64,000 nucleotides of DNA from JAJEBT01 sp965214975 (GCA_965214975.1 OZ244055.1:310001-374000); one strand, 5' to 3'; counted from the stretch's first letter, positions 15,001 to 20,179 are shown. Notes: a model not told the origin generated them from the sequence alone. A program made the numbers and translations.

Positions 15001-15434
15001 AGGTCGGCCTCTCGGGCTCGCTTGCCTTCGACCCGTCCCCGTCCTCGGACCGGGGCCTGAGCCTGAGCCTCAGCCAGACCGTGGGAGTGTCGGAGACCGG
15101 CGGTGTGGACGCGTTGCTTTACGGACGCGACACCATGGCGGGGCTTGGCGGGACCGACGCTGGCGCGGGAGCGGTCGATTCTCCGGGGCGTCGTCGCCTG
15201 GAGGCTCGGGTCGGCTACGGGGTTTCCGCCTTCGGGGGCCGCTTCACGGGGACGCCGGAGCTTGGCTTCGGGCTGTCGGAGAGCGGCCGCGACTACCGCC
15301 TCGGCTGGCGTCTGACGCCTGCGGGCGGCAACACCGGCGCATTCGAGCCCAGTGCGGAGGTGACGCGACGCGAGGACACGAACGACGACGGGTCCGAGCA
15401 CGGGGTGGGGGTGCGGGCGACGATACGCTGGTAG
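1..15434 (+). CDS. Giant Calx-beta/Ig-like repeat protein with C-terminal autotransporter-type barrel (5' partial)
   Basis: At least 5,141 residues are visible, and the frame is open to the left edge inside a repeat, so the true start and signal peptide lie outside. The protein is a chain of Calx-beta-like domains (VTEG openings, HEAHGSVTVTL strands, acidic EDDDDS ends) alternating with Ig-like segments (GATLKVRVTVTDDEGHEA). From about residue 4,660 it changes to a Gly-rich segment and then alternating amphipathic strands ending in IRW. An aromatic last residue is typical of an outer-membrane beta-barrel, so this looks like a self-exported surface protein, with the repeats as passenger. The acidic loops suggest calcium binding and an adhesin-like or matrix role, which is inference. 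No neighbour looks co-transcribed. Codon use is strongly GC-rich, except two AT-richer domains near 3.7 and 4.3 kb. Confidence 0.9.
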   Translation, partial: ADVGATLKAEASFTDDDGTDETVESAETDTVGEAPVPTVAVAPVASPVTEGAGAQFRVTRTVTTTGALTVRYSVSETGDMVASDDEDAKTVDFADGEGEKTVTVPTVEDTGHEADSVVTVTLTADADYDLGTGTADVTVEDDDNAAPTGAPTISDTTPMAGETLTADPSGIADPDGLTGATFAWRWIRVSGGTGTPIAGAASETYTVVAADVGATLKAEASFTDDDGIRETVESAATSAVEAPPETLPTVSVARVASPVEEGGNARFTVTRTDVTTGALTVNYSVSETGGDMVASGEEGAKTVDFADGDTQQTVTVPTVEDSVHEADSTVTVALTGDTGAEPAYLLGDPAAATAAVEDDDNAAPTGAPTIDDTTPVVGETLTADESGIADADGLTGATFAWRWIRVSGGTETEIAGATAASYTVVAGDVGSTLKAEASFTDDDGTGETVESVQTATVAAYTITVASPTATEGDTGTPPLLEFALSRSEKGQRVELGWRVAAEGTARAATDFDGPMEGTLVFSPNVLSRTVFFQVIPDTVDESDETVVLELFSVDGTPDGVTFPARVTGTIVDDDTATLSIGPSSVSVEEGDSGTTDLVFTVSADLPSDREVTVEYDVGGTAESGTDYEAPTPARVTFPALVTAREITFRVLGDTDAEWDETVEVDLRDPSGGAELGTTRAEGTILNDDEPVLSVAPPEVDEGDLEEDRALLTFRVTMAGRSDTDVTVDFSVDTGAGTATVGTDFRNRRGTATIESGRTAAIVNVQVVEDTEFELDETVVMVFENPQGAVLDPDSTRVTGTIRNDDLPRVTVAAVAATVTEGTAAAFGLRRPDVDTSEALVVSFTVADPGGVLSGTAPATATIAAGETEETVSLDTADDGVHEAHGSVTLTLAAGAGYVLGPEAERSAEVTVRDDDDSPATGSVTVTGTATEGGTLTVDTSGLTDGDGLANAAWVYQWVRTPPGGGDADISGATSRTYVPVYADAGATLKVRVAVTDDEGHEASFASAPTSVVAALPRAEVTVASAGNVTEGSPAVFTLTRTRDTGQTLDVAYEVAAAGDFGVTPFSGTATFPANSSTVQVSVATTGDGAHEAHGSVTVTLTADTGADPAYLLGAPSTATAAVEDDDDSPATGSVTVTGTAREGQTLTADTSDLADEDGLANASHVYQWVRTPAGGSDADISGATSKTYSLNTLDVGATLKVRVTVTDDEGHEATFTSAPTAAVAALPEVSVMHGGSPITEGGGATFTFTLSKTIGDIPLRVNIRRTETGNMMFPNNLGRSVVVFGPNQTTLTVSYPTAADDTTEPNSTVTVEILERNYYKPGTPSMASVEVRDDDDSPATGTVTVTGTPTEGETLTADTSGITDEDGLDNAAYAWQWVRTPSGGSDADISGATSRTYSLDAPDAGATLKVRVTVTDDEGHQATFTSAPTAAVAALPEVSVMHGGSPITEGGVAAFTFTLSETIGDIPLRVNIRRTETGNMMFPNNLGRSVVVFGPNQTTLTVSYPTVDDDTSEPNSTVTVEILERNYYKPGTPSMAGVEVRDDDDSPATGSVTVTGTATEGETLTADTSGLTDGDGLDNAAYAWQWVRTPSGGSDGDISGATSRTYVPVFADAGATLKVRVTVTDDEGHEATFESAATSAVAALPRAEVTVVPDGDVTEGETVTFTLTRSGDTAGTLDVAYDVTVSGDFGVTTGAGTATFLANDATVQVSVATTDDGAHEAHGSVTVTLTADTDADPAYLLGDPSAATAAVGDDDDSPATGSVTVTGTAAEGGTLTADTSGIADADGLANASYAYRWVRTPPGGGNADISGATSRTYVPVFADGGTTLKVRVTVTDDEGHEATFTSAETAVVPPSVTVTPRRTGPVSEGDPAAEFTVTRTGDTTAALRVRISVSETGDMVSAGNEGGNKFRTLPAGQSSAVISVPTVDDGVHEADSVVTLTLEADAAYELGTQRSAEVTVEDDDDSPATGSVTVTGTAAEGGTLTADTSGLTDADGLANAAYTYQWVRTPAGGGGADISGATSRTYVPVYADAGATLKVRVAVTDDEGHEATFESAPTPAVAAAARPSVTVASDGDVTEGGAAVFTLTRTGDTAEELDVAYSVTATGDFGVTTGAGTATFPANNDTVRVSVATTGDGAHEARGSVTVALTADTGADPAYLLGDPAAAAAAVEDDDDSPATGSVAVTGTAVEGGTLTADTSGLADGDGLDDAAWVYQWVRTPAGGGGADISGATSRTYVPVYADAGATLKVRVAVTDDEGHEATFESAPTSAVAAAARPSVTVASDGDVTEGGAAVFTLTRTGDTAEELDVAYSVTATGDFGVTTGAGTATFPANNATVRVSVATTGDGAHEARGSVTVALTADTGADPAYLLGAPSTATAAVEDDDDSPATGSVTVTGTAREGQTLTADTSGLADGDGLANASYVYQWVRTPSGDGDADISGATSRTYVPVYADAGATLKVRVTVTDDEGHEATFESAPTSAVAALPRAEVTVVPDGDVTEGDTVTFTLTRTGDTAEELDVAYSVTATGDFGVTTGAGTATFPANNATVRVSVATTGDGAHEAHGSVTVALTADTGADPAYLPGDPAAATAAVEDDDDSPATGSVTVTGTAREGQTLTADTSGLADGDGLANASYVYQWVRTPAGGSDADISGATSKTYVPVFADAGATLKVRVTVTDDEGHEATFASAATSAVAALLRAEVTVVPDGDVTEGDTVAFTLTRTGDTAGTLDLAYAVTATGNFGVTPFSGTATFPANGSTVQVSVATTGDSTHEAHGSVTMALTADTGADPAYLLGDPSTATAAVEDDDDSPASGAVTVTTATTFTESETLTADTSGLADGDGLANAAYAYQWVRTPSGGSDADISGATSRTYVPVYADAGATLKVRVTVTDDEGHEATFESAPSSAVVAAARPSVTVASDGDVTEGAAAVFTLTRTGDLAQTLDVAYAVTASGDFGVTPFSGTATFLANSPTVRVTVATTGDSAHEARGSVTVVLTADAGADPAYLPGDPAAATAAVEDDDDSPATGSVTVTGTTAEGGTLTADTSGIIDADGLDNAAWVYQWVRTSAGGGDADISGATGAAYVPVFADTGATLKVGVTVTDDEGHEAEFTSVPTSTIAAAPRPSVTVASDGDVTEGGPAVFTLTRTGDTAEELDVAYAVAATGDFGAATGAGTATFPANGSTVRVSVATTGDGAHEAHGSVTVALTADGGADPAYLLGDPAAATAAVEDDDDSPATGTVTITGTATERGTLTADTSGLADADGLANATYTYQWVRTLSGGSDADISGAISKTYVPVFADAGATLKVRVTVTDDEGHEATFESAPSSAVAAAARPSVTVVPDGDVTEGDTVTFTLTRTGATARTLDVAYTVTATGDFGVTTGAGTATFPADSVTVQVTVATAGDSTHEAHGSVTVALTADTGADPAYLPGDPAAATAAVEDDDDSPATGSVTITGTATERATLTADTSGLADADGLANATYTWQWVRTLSGGSDADISGATSKTYVPVFADAGATLKVRVTVTDDEGHEATFESAPSSAVAAAARPSVTVVPDGDVTEGDTVTFTLTRTGATAEELDVAYAVAATGDFGVTTGAGTATFPANGSTVRVSVATTGDGAHEAHGTVTVTLTADTGADPAYLPGAPSTATAAIRDDDNAAPTGAVTIDDTTPVVGETLTADASNLDDPDGLTSRSFTWQWLRVSGGTQTPIAGATSASYTVGAGDVGATLKVRAGFTDDDGTGETVESAQTSAAEPPSPVLTVAAGPSPVTEGTAATFTVTRAAVTSGALTARYRVSETGDAVAASGEGSRTVDFADGETGKTLTVATVRDGVHEADSVVTVTLVPDAAYDLGPEAQRSASVTVADDDNAAPTGAPTIDDTTPVAGQTLSADASGIGDPDGLPDRRFTWQWLRVSGGTATEIAGATSASYTVAAADIGSALKVRAGFTDDGGAGETVESAPTLAVGAYTIAVTTPTVTEGDGGLTILEFAVIRSETAQRVKLGWRLAESGTAQAGKGKDFAGPTQGTLDFPRGMTVRFVFFQVLPDFIDESDETVTLEFFAVDGTPAGVTFPPTVTGTILDDDTSTVSVAPSRGVDEGDAGTRELAFTVSMDHPSDREVTVVWDVGGTAESGTDYLAPTPALVTFPALSWEPQRIVFDVVGDTDVERNETVAVELRDPSGGAVLGTSRAEGTIRNDDGLVVSVDPPEVVEGDSHADGARLTFRLALSGQADTDVTVDYRVDAGAGTATAGADFKDKSGTVRVKSGRTFAVVKLGILEDTAAEPDETVVMVFENPRGAVLEPGSGRVTGTILDDDLARVTVAAEAGAVTEGNDAVFVLRRTGDASAPLTVAVDVGEAGRVLAGTAPASVTFGESETEARLRIPTSDDSTAEADGRVTATVTAGPGYAVDAGTGAGTAGVDVLDNDAPVAPEGTVTLWSTTMTVAKLGGWVGWVGASGPDLADPDWSEDGVEYALELLRWFGPWPSLVQVRFNRRPPSVEELTLHAGGLTLALAEEGGSGQTFAWSSVEGDPWPVGEEVELRLTRTVADEGHDGAAGPGISVADAQVHESAGTPLAFRVTLDEARSSAVSVRYATSDVSATAGADYVAASGVVRFEAGETAKTVNVAVLEDAHDEGEETMTLTLSSPFGAEVSDGTATGTIVNTDAMPRAWLGRFGRTVAGQVVDAVEARMTAVRQPGVEVSVAGRGVGAAGAFDEAVSRGGHAADGRLAEWLAGGVDSEERAVNGRELLTGTSFALTEGTAESGFVSLWGRGVVTDFDGREGELSVDGEVVTGLLGADWARDDRAAGLIVGHSRGDGSYSGQGAGTVSSSLTGLYPWGRRALNDRVTVWGVAGYGEGTLTLEPEGQARIETDMDLAMAAAGLRGVLMEAPAEGGLELEAKTDGLIVRSASDGAQGSDGGIVEAASARVTRLRLGLEGTRAFRSEGGRTLTSSFGLGVRHDGGNAETGFGVDVGAGLAYADPSSGMAADLRGRGLLAHEASGFREVGLSGSLAFDPSPSSDRGLSLSLSQTVGVSETGGVDALLYGRDTMAGLGGTDAGAGAVDSPGRRRLEARVGYGVSAFGGRFTGTPELGFGLSESGRDYRLGWRLTPAGGNTGAFEPSAEVTRREDTNDDGSEHGVGVRATIRW
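2741..10957 (+). repeat. Tandem array of 13 units of about 633 bp inside the giant repeat gene
   Basis: The junction motif DDDDSPA recurs 13 times at spacings of about 627-639 bp, roughly 211 codons. Each unit encodes one Ig-like segment followed by one Calx-beta-like domain. Units between about 5.9 and 10.9 kb are nearly identical at DNA level, which points to recent unequal recombination or gene conversion. The array is flanked on both sides by variant units with a DDDNAAPTG junction. Confidence 0.9.
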
Positions 15435-15913
15435 GGAGCTCGACCGGGGACGCCTGCCGTCTGCGGAACCCGCGGGAGCCCGCTGCCATGCGGGTGCAGT
15501 CTGGCCGCTGTCCGGACGCCGAGGCCGAGCGGCTTCGCACCGTTCTCCCGCTGGGAGCTAGGGACATGACGGCTCCCGGCGGGTGGCGGCGATACTCCTC
15601 TTTCGTCAGTGCGACGTGCCGCTCGTCGTGCTCGACGAGACGCAGCACCTTTCTGATGTCCGGTCAAATCGCTAGCAGGTCACGTATTCTGCCGTGTTTT
15701 CAGCGTGTTGTTCCGAGATTCGGGTGGTGTCGATTTTTTTCGACGTGGTCGGTCCGCTGCACATCGCCATCGTGCCGGGCGGTCGCGAATGATGCATGAT
15801 CGCCTCTTGACTGCGGGGGAGCGGGCATGTCGGGAAAGACCCTTTTCGCCCAGACCATGGATTTCCTGCCATGGACGACGTTCTACCGAATCGTCCGGCG
15901 CGGATTCTGGCGC

Positions 15914-15944
15914 ACTTGACGGCGAATCCGGCGACACTTGACGG
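15914..15944. repeat. Short direct repeats resembling an IS21-type terminus
   Basis: ACTTGACGG occurs at 15914-15922 and 15936-15944, a 22-bp spacing, with related GAATC and TTCTG motifs around it. Multiple short terminal repeats of this general look occur at the ends of IS21-family elements. No transposase gene is present, so at most this is a solo end or scar. The family assignment is from memory and weak. Confidence 0.25.
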
Positions 15945-16343
15945 AGGTTCTGCCGAATCTCGCGAAAGTAGCCACCCCGGAGCGAAGCGCCGCCGTCCCG
16001 CCACCAAGCCATCCCGCCCACGCCACTGCTCGGACAGGTTTCCGGGCCGGCGAAGTCCTGCAAGACACGGCCGTCCATTCCTGTGGCGACCCCACCGGAG
16101 CGGGTCTCGACCAAGGGGCAGGGCGGCACCGACTTCCGGCCGGGCTTCGCGTGGCCTCACCGGGCGGGGTCCATGTCCGGCCTGCTGTCTCCATCTCACC
16201 GACATGGAGCGCGACCGCTGTCCCGGGACCGGGCCGGAGTACCTGGCGGTCTGGTGCAACGGAATCCTCGGGGTGCGCGCATCGACGTCGGGTCTGAATG
16301 AGGCCGTGCACCGCACCTGCGGCGCATCGGGCGATCGAGTGCT

Positions 16344-16372
16344 TCAAATTTTTTGGAATAAAGATTATCCTA
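16344..16372 (+). promoter_or_regulatory. AT-rich promoter candidate for the AAA ATPase gene
   Basis: A short A/T-rich tract stands out in very GC-rich surroundings and ends six bases before the chosen ATG at 16378. It supports that start over the longer upstream frame. No confident -35/-10 pair can be named. Confidence 0.3.
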
Positions 16373-16377
16373 ACGCC

Positions 16378-17943
16378 ATGACCCGTCGTTGGCAGTTCTA
16401 CGGGCGTCGGGACGAACTGGGCTGCCTGCTCGATCACATGCGCCGTGGACGCTGGTTCTTCGGTGCCATCCGCGGTCGCCGCCGGATCGGCAAGACCGCC
16501 CTTGTCCAGCAGGCGCTGAACACGCTCGCGGAGGACCAGGCGTCCGCCCGCCCGGCGCTTCTCGTCCAGCTGCCCGACGGCAACCCGGCGGATCTCGTCG
16601 GGGTGTTCCGCAACGCGGTTCGGGAAGCGGGCCTCGGAAAATTCGTCTACGGCGGGAACGCGGTCAGCGACCTGCCGGACGTGGCTGCCGCCGTCGGCGC
16701 GCTTTGCTCCGCAGGCGCGATCGTGGTTCTCGACGAGTTCCAACTCTGCCGCCGCGGACCGCTGAGCACCCTGCCGTCGCTGCTCCAGGCCCAGATGGAC
16801 CGGCTTCAGGATCAAGGCACGGCGGGCGGGCTGATCGTGCTCGGCCAGACCGAGATGGAGGCCTTGCTCGAGGACCGGAGAGCGCCGCTGTTCGGGCGGA
16901 CGACCTTCCGTCTCACGCTCGAGCCGTGGGATCTGCGGACGGTGTTCGAGGTCTGCGACGGGCACGGCGCTGATCCCCCGGCGCGCTGCCTGACGCTCTG
17001 GACCCTGTTCGGCGGCGTTCCGAAATACTGGCGGCACTTCGCCGAGACGGACGGCCTGGAGACTGTCCCGGAGTGGGCGGAGTGGGCGGCGGAGTTGTGC
17101 GCACGGCTCTTCCTGCGCTCCGACGCGCTCCTGCGCGAGGAAGGAGAGGCCCTGATGGGCCGAGAACTGCGCCGTACCTACCTCGCCGTCGTCCGCACCG
17201 TGGCGGAACGACGGGTCTGCACCCATGCGGAGTTGACGGAGGCGTTGCCCGACCAGTCGAGCTTGGGGCCTTATCTGAAGACCCTGACTCGGGATCTGCA
17301 GCTGATCGAGAAGGAGCTTCCGGTGTTCGCCGGCGAGTCATCGAGGGGCGCGCGGTACGTTGTCTCCGATCCGTTCCTCCGCGCCTGGTTCGCCGCGCTT
17401 CAGCCGGCCTGCCAGGCGGCGCGGATCTTGCCCGTGTCCGAGGTCGCCGGGCGTCTTCCCGCGAGGCTCCACGACCTGGAGGGGCATTCCTTCGAGCGGC
17501 TGGTGCGAAAGGCGACCGAGGAAGCCTCGCGGGCCGGAGGTGCGGATTTTCCGCTGACGGATCGCATCCGGGGCTACTGGAACAGGCCGAGGGGCGGACC
17601 GGCGGCGGTGGAGATCGACCTCGTGGCGTGGAACGAGGACGACCGGCGTGTGCGTTTCGGCTCCTGCAAGCGGGATCCCGACCGGCACGATCCCGGAGCG
17701 CTGCGCGCTTTCCGCGGCCATGTGGACCGGTTCCTGGAGACGCGGATGGGCAGCCGCTTCCGGGGCTGGCGGCGGGAACTCGCGCTCTATTCCCCCCGAT
17801 TCTCCGCCGGGCGTCGCGCCGCCCTCGAGACCAGGGGTTGGATCTGCCGGGACTTGACCGACTTCCGGCGCATGCTCGGCGAGGCAAGTCGCGGGGAGAA
17901 GGGCGCGCTGGCGCCGGCGCCGAAGGTCGCGGGAGAGGAATGA
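16378..17943 (+). CDS. AAA/archaeal-type ATPase with C-terminal DUF234-like nuclease domain
   Basis: This 521-residue protein begins FYGRRDEL, typical of the 'ATP-binding protein' family first described from archaea. Walker A is GRRRIGKT (residues 33-40) and Walker B is IVVLDEF (115-121). The middle part looks like a helical/winged-helix domain. The C-terminal part has GHSFERLV and an EID...CK pattern (about residues 412-431) that fits a PD-(D/E)xK-like DUF234 domain. The open frame extends 507 bases further upstream but without protein-like composition, so ATG 16378 was chosen, just after the AT-rich tract. Its stop overlaps the next start (ATGA), so the two genes are probably translated together. 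A nuclease or defence role is inference. Confidence 0.8.
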   Translation: MTRRWQFYGRRDELGCLLDHMRRGRWFFGAIRGRRRIGKTALVQQALNTLAEDQASARPALLVQLPDGNPADLVGVFRNAVREAGLGKFVYGGNAVSDLPDVAAAVGALCSAGAIVVLDEFQLCRRGPLSTLPSLLQAQMDRLQDQGTAGGLIVLGQTEMEALLEDRRAPLFGRTTFRLTLEPWDLRTVFEVCDGHGADPPARCLTLWTLFGGVPKYWRHFAETDGLETVPEWAEWAAELCARLFLRSDALLREEGEALMGRELRRTYLAVVRTVAERRVCTHAELTEALPDQSSLGPYLKTLTRDLQLIEKELPVFAGESSRGARYVVSDPFLRAWFAALQPACQAARILPVSEVAGRLPARLHDLEGHSFERLVRKATEEASRAGGADFPLTDRIRGYWNRPRGGPAAVEIDLVAWNEDDRRVRFGSCKRDPDRHDPGALRAFRGHVDRFLETRMGSRFRGWRRELALYSPRFSAGRRAALETRGWICRDLTDFRRMLGEASRGEKGALAPAPKVAGEE

Positions 17944-18401
17944 TGGCGCGAGCGACTCCGATGCAGCGGACGGCGGAGTACCGGTTGGTCGTCGAGAACG
18001 GGAATTGGGGCGCGACCAGCCTCAAGGCGATACACGCGGTTCTCGAGTCCGCGGCACATGCCCTCCTGGATGTCTTCGGCAAGGCGCCCGACGCACCGAT
18101 CCGGGGGGCTCGCTGGGACCGGGATCCTGAAGTGTTCCACGACACAAGGCCCTACGAGGTTCGCATCAGCGCCCGCGATACCTACTGGTGCCAGTACGTC
18201 TACCAGTTCCCGCACGAGCTGTGCCACGTGATGACCAATGTCGCGGTGCGGCGTCGAACGGGTCTCCGTCCATGCCGGTCTGGGCGAGGATGGCGACCAG
18301 AGCGGTGTCATCATTCCTGGCGATCTGACGGCGATCTGCCCACCAACGCGCACTCACCTGCGATCGTGGCGAGAGTCACGCGACTCTGGAATCTGGTGTG
18401 A
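17940..18401 (+). CDS. HExxH-motif putative metalloprotease, apparently truncated
   Basis: The start overlaps the ATPase stop (ATGA). The first 100 residues look like real protein and reach HELCH (residues 92-96), a zinc-protease HExxH motif, followed by VMTNVA. After that the frame becomes Arg/His-rich (RRRTGLRPCR onward) and unlike a protease, with no third zinc ligand evident. The natural C-terminus appears to have been replaced near 18240 by unrelated DNA. The family is not recognised. The tight coupling suggests it once worked with the ATPase. The truncated product is probably inactive or structurally incomplete. Confidence 0.55.
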   Translation: MMARATPMQRTAEYRLVVENGNWGATSLKAIHAVLESAAHALLDVFGKAPDAPIRGARWDRDPEVFHDTRPYEVRISARDTYWCQYVYQFPHELCHVMTNVAVRRRTGLRPCRSGRGWRPERCHHSWRSDGDLPTNAHSPAIVARVTRLWNLV

Positions 18402-18413
18402 AACTATCATACC

Positions 18414-18433
18414 ATGAGAGAAGATCATCTCAT
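18414..18433. promoter_or_regulatory. Candidate ParD operator (inverted repeat)
   Basis: ATGAGA (18414-18419) and TCTCAT (18428-18433) form 6-bp arms around an 8-bp spacer, 16 bases before the chosen parD start. ParD-type antitoxins usually repress their own operon by binding such palindromes. The left arm contains an in-frame ATG that would otherwise be read as a start, which is why the start was placed at 18450. Confidence 0.4.
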
Positions 18434-18449
18434 CCGAGGGTGTTTGACG

Positions 18450-18740
18450 ATGGCGGCTTCCCAGAAGCGGACATTCAGCCTACCCGGCGAACAGGCAAGG
18501 TATATCGATAGTCTCGTGGCCTCCGGTGCCTATGCCACGAGCAGCGAAGTGATACGCGCGGGCCTGCGGGCCTTGCAGGAACGCGACGCTGCCGTCGAGC
18601 GCTGGCTGCGTGAAGAGGTGGTGCCGGTCGCGGCCGCAATGGAGTCCGATCCCGGACGCGCGATCTCCGCGGACCGGGTCTTCGGCGAAATCCGGGATCT
18701 CCACGCCGGGCGTGCGAAGAACCCCGGACGCGATGCATAA
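18450..18740 (+). CDS. parD: ParD-family type II antitoxin
   Basis: This 96-residue protein has the ParD/CopG ribbon-helix-helix N-terminus (KRTFSLPGEQARYIDSLV, then SGAYATSSEVIRAGLRAL) and a charged C-terminal tail that would wrap the toxin. It neutralises the ParE-like product of the next gene and probably autorepresses the operon. An earlier ATG at 18414 would add 12 residues but lies in the operator-like repeat. A GAGGG sequence precedes ATG 18450. It overlaps parE by 8 bases, the usual antitoxin-first order. Confidence 0.9.
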   Translation: MAASQKRTFSLPGEQARYIDSLVASGAYATSSEVIRAGLRALQERDAAVERWLREEVVPVAAAMESDPGRAISADRVFGEIRDLHAGRAKNPGRDA

Positions 18741-19032
18741 GGTCGTCTTCGCGCCCGAAGCCCGCGACGATCTCAAGGATCTCTACCTGTTCATCGCCGG
18801 GCGTGGGGACGCCGGTCAGGCCTTGGCCTATGTCGAACGGATCGAGACCTATTGCTGGGGCTTTGCGGATTTTCCGGAACGCGGCACGCGGCGGGACGAT
18901 CTGTTTCCCGGCTTGCGGGTGGTCGGTTTCGAGCGGCGGGTGACCATCGCCTTCCATGTGGGCGCGGACACCGTGACGTTCCTCAGAATTCTCTACGGCG
19001 GCCGAGATATAGACGCTCTGACGATATCGTGA
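18733..19032 (+). CDS. parE: ParE/RelE-superfamily toxin
   Basis: This 99-residue protein has the ParE pattern: an N-terminal strand (HKVVFAPEARDDLKDLYLFI), a central helix with YVERIE, and the C-terminal FERRVTIAFHV and FLRILYGGRDI strands. Known ParE proteins poison DNA gyrase, though some relatives act as ribosome-dependent RNases. The gene overlaps parD and looks intact. It converges on the recombinase gene with only 6 bases between stops. It probably stabilises the accessory region. Confidence 0.9.
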   Translation: MHKVVFAPEARDDLKDLYLFIAGRGDAGQALAYVERIETYCWGFADFPERGTRRDDLFPGLRVVGFERRVTIAFHVGADTVTFLRILYGGRDIDALTIS

Positions 19033-19038
19033 GGCGCT

Positions 19039-20022
19039 TCAGCACCATCGAGTTGCCGCCTCGGTGCTATCGGCTTCCTTCGCCTCCAGATCGCCTTCGA
19101 TGCTGTCGCCGATGCGTGCGGCCGACGCCTTGACGGTGTCGCGGGCGAGGTGGGCGTGGCGGGCGGTGGTCTGCACTTGGGTGTGGCCGAGCAATTTGCC
19201 GATCATCGGTAGGCCCTCGCCGAGCGCGAGCGCGCGAGACGCGAAGCTGTGGCGCAGATCATGAATACGCACGTCGTTCAGGCCGGCGCGTGCCCGGATA
19301 CGTCGCCAGGGATGCTGAAGGTCGGTGAGATGGCTTCCCGGCTTGCGACCGGCGATCACCCACGGGTTGTCCACGTCACGGGGCAGGGCGGCCAGCAGCC
19401 GCGTCGCCGAGGGCGCCAACGGCACCGCCCGCCCGCCGGTCTTGGTGTCGGGCAGCCGCAGTTCGCCGGCGTCGAGATCCACATGCTCCCAGCGCAGCTT
19501 CTGGATCTCCGACAGCCGGCAGCTGGTGAGCATCAACAACCGAACCGCTGCCACCGCCGGGCGGGTCTCCGAACCGTCGGCCAGTATCTCGTCGAGAACC
19601 CGGCCGAGGCGGGCAAACTCCTCGGCGCTCAGGAACCGCTCGCGCTTCTCCTCCTTGTAGCGCTTGACATGCAAACAGGGGTTCGAGCCGTCCGGGCGCC
19701 AGCCCCAGAGCTCGGCGAGGGAGAACATCTTCGAGAGCACCTCGAGGGTCCGGTTGGCCTGATAGGGCGTCTTGCGCATGGCGTGATGCAGCTCGGCGAT
19801 GTCGCCCCGTCGGACCTGCGCCGCCTTGCGGGACCCGATCCGAGGCTCGATGAACAGCATCACCGAGCGGCGGTATTCGTAGGCTGTGCTCGGCTTGCAG
19901 TGGGAAGGGACGTATTCTTCGAGGAAGCGTTCGCCGAGCGCCTTTACGGTCGCCGCCCCGCGGCCGTCGTCCCGGGCCGCCGCCGGGTCACCGCCGCCCT
20001 TGGCCTCGGCGATCAGGGCCAT
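19039..20022 (-). CDS. Tyrosine recombinase/integrase, N-terminally truncated and lacking the catalytic tyrosine
   Basis: The 327 residues match the phage/ICE-type integrase family: core-binding domain (about 25-120), then a catalytic domain with Arg169 (CRLSEI), Lys194 (DTKTGG), His254-x-x-Arg257 (HDLRH) and His280 (LGHTQ). The nucleophile position, normally in a RYAHL motif, reads ARHAHL: codon 289 is CAC instead of TAC (plus-strand 19156-19158). In frame upstream of ATG 20022 the relic APETARRRA continues the usual N-terminal DUF4102 domain. It soon meets a stop, with no start codon, so that domain is lost. The protein is most likely inactive. No tRNA or attachment site was seen beside it. 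Confidence 0.85.
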   Translation of the reverse strand: MALIAEAKGGGDPAAARDDGRGAATVKALGERFLEEYVPSHCKPSTAYEYRRSVMLFIEPRIGSRKAAQVRRGDIAELHHAMRKTPYQANRTLEVLSKMFSLAELWGWRPDGSNPCLHVKRYKEEKRERFLSAEEFARLGRVLDEILADGSETRPAVAAVRLLMLTSCRLSEIQKLRWEHVDLDAGELRLPDTKTGGRAVPLAPSATRLLAALPRDVDNPWVIAGRKPGSHLTDLQHPWRRIRARAGLNDVRIHDLRHSFASRALALGEGLPMIGKLLGHTQVQTTARHAHLARDTVKASAARIGDSIEGDLEAKEADSTEAATRWC

Positions 20023-20179
20023 GGCGCGCCGCCGTGCCGTCTCCGGCGCAACCCGTCGCCGCGCGCCCGGTTCCTCTCGGCCGGCCCGGCCACGGCGGCG
20101 TCACCGACGTGAATTCACCGGATCCGGGCTTCGGGACTCTCGTGTTGCCGGCCTCTTGCAGCCGGTCTCCGGAACGACG

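Larger units (their letters stand above)
15435..16377. other. Gene-poor gap with possible insertion-sequence remnant
   Basis: No convincing coding sequence was found in this stretch of over 900 bases. Open frames here have low-complexity Arg/Pro-rich translations with no family resemblance. The left part has a short GC-rich inverted repeat (ACCCGC near 15472, GCGGGT near 15491) that could help end transcription of the giant gene, but no T-run follows. The centre contains two ACTTGACGG copies and similar sequence that recalls insertion-sequence ends. The right end is AT-rich and probably holds the promoter of the next gene. Confidence 0.5.

Noticed and set aside
1455..15401. Minus-strand open frame of 4,648 codons opposite the giant repeat gene
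   Set aside because: It mirrors the GC-rich codon periodicity and repeats of the plus-strand gene. Its translation is Arg/His-rich with no domain and no start context.
15300..15660. Minus-strand frame with LVEHDERHVALTKEEYRR
   Set aside because: A short stretch looks protein-like, but it runs into the giant gene's antisense and cannot be tied to a family.
15871..16377. Upstream extension of the AAA ATPase to an earlier ATG
   Set aside because: The extra 169 residues are composition-driven, and the AT-rich promoter-like tract would fall inside the coding region.
18166..18357. Minus-strand 63-codon frame over the truncated HELCH gene
   Set aside because: Part of it looks protein-like, but it has no convincing start or end and no family; kept only as a possible relic.
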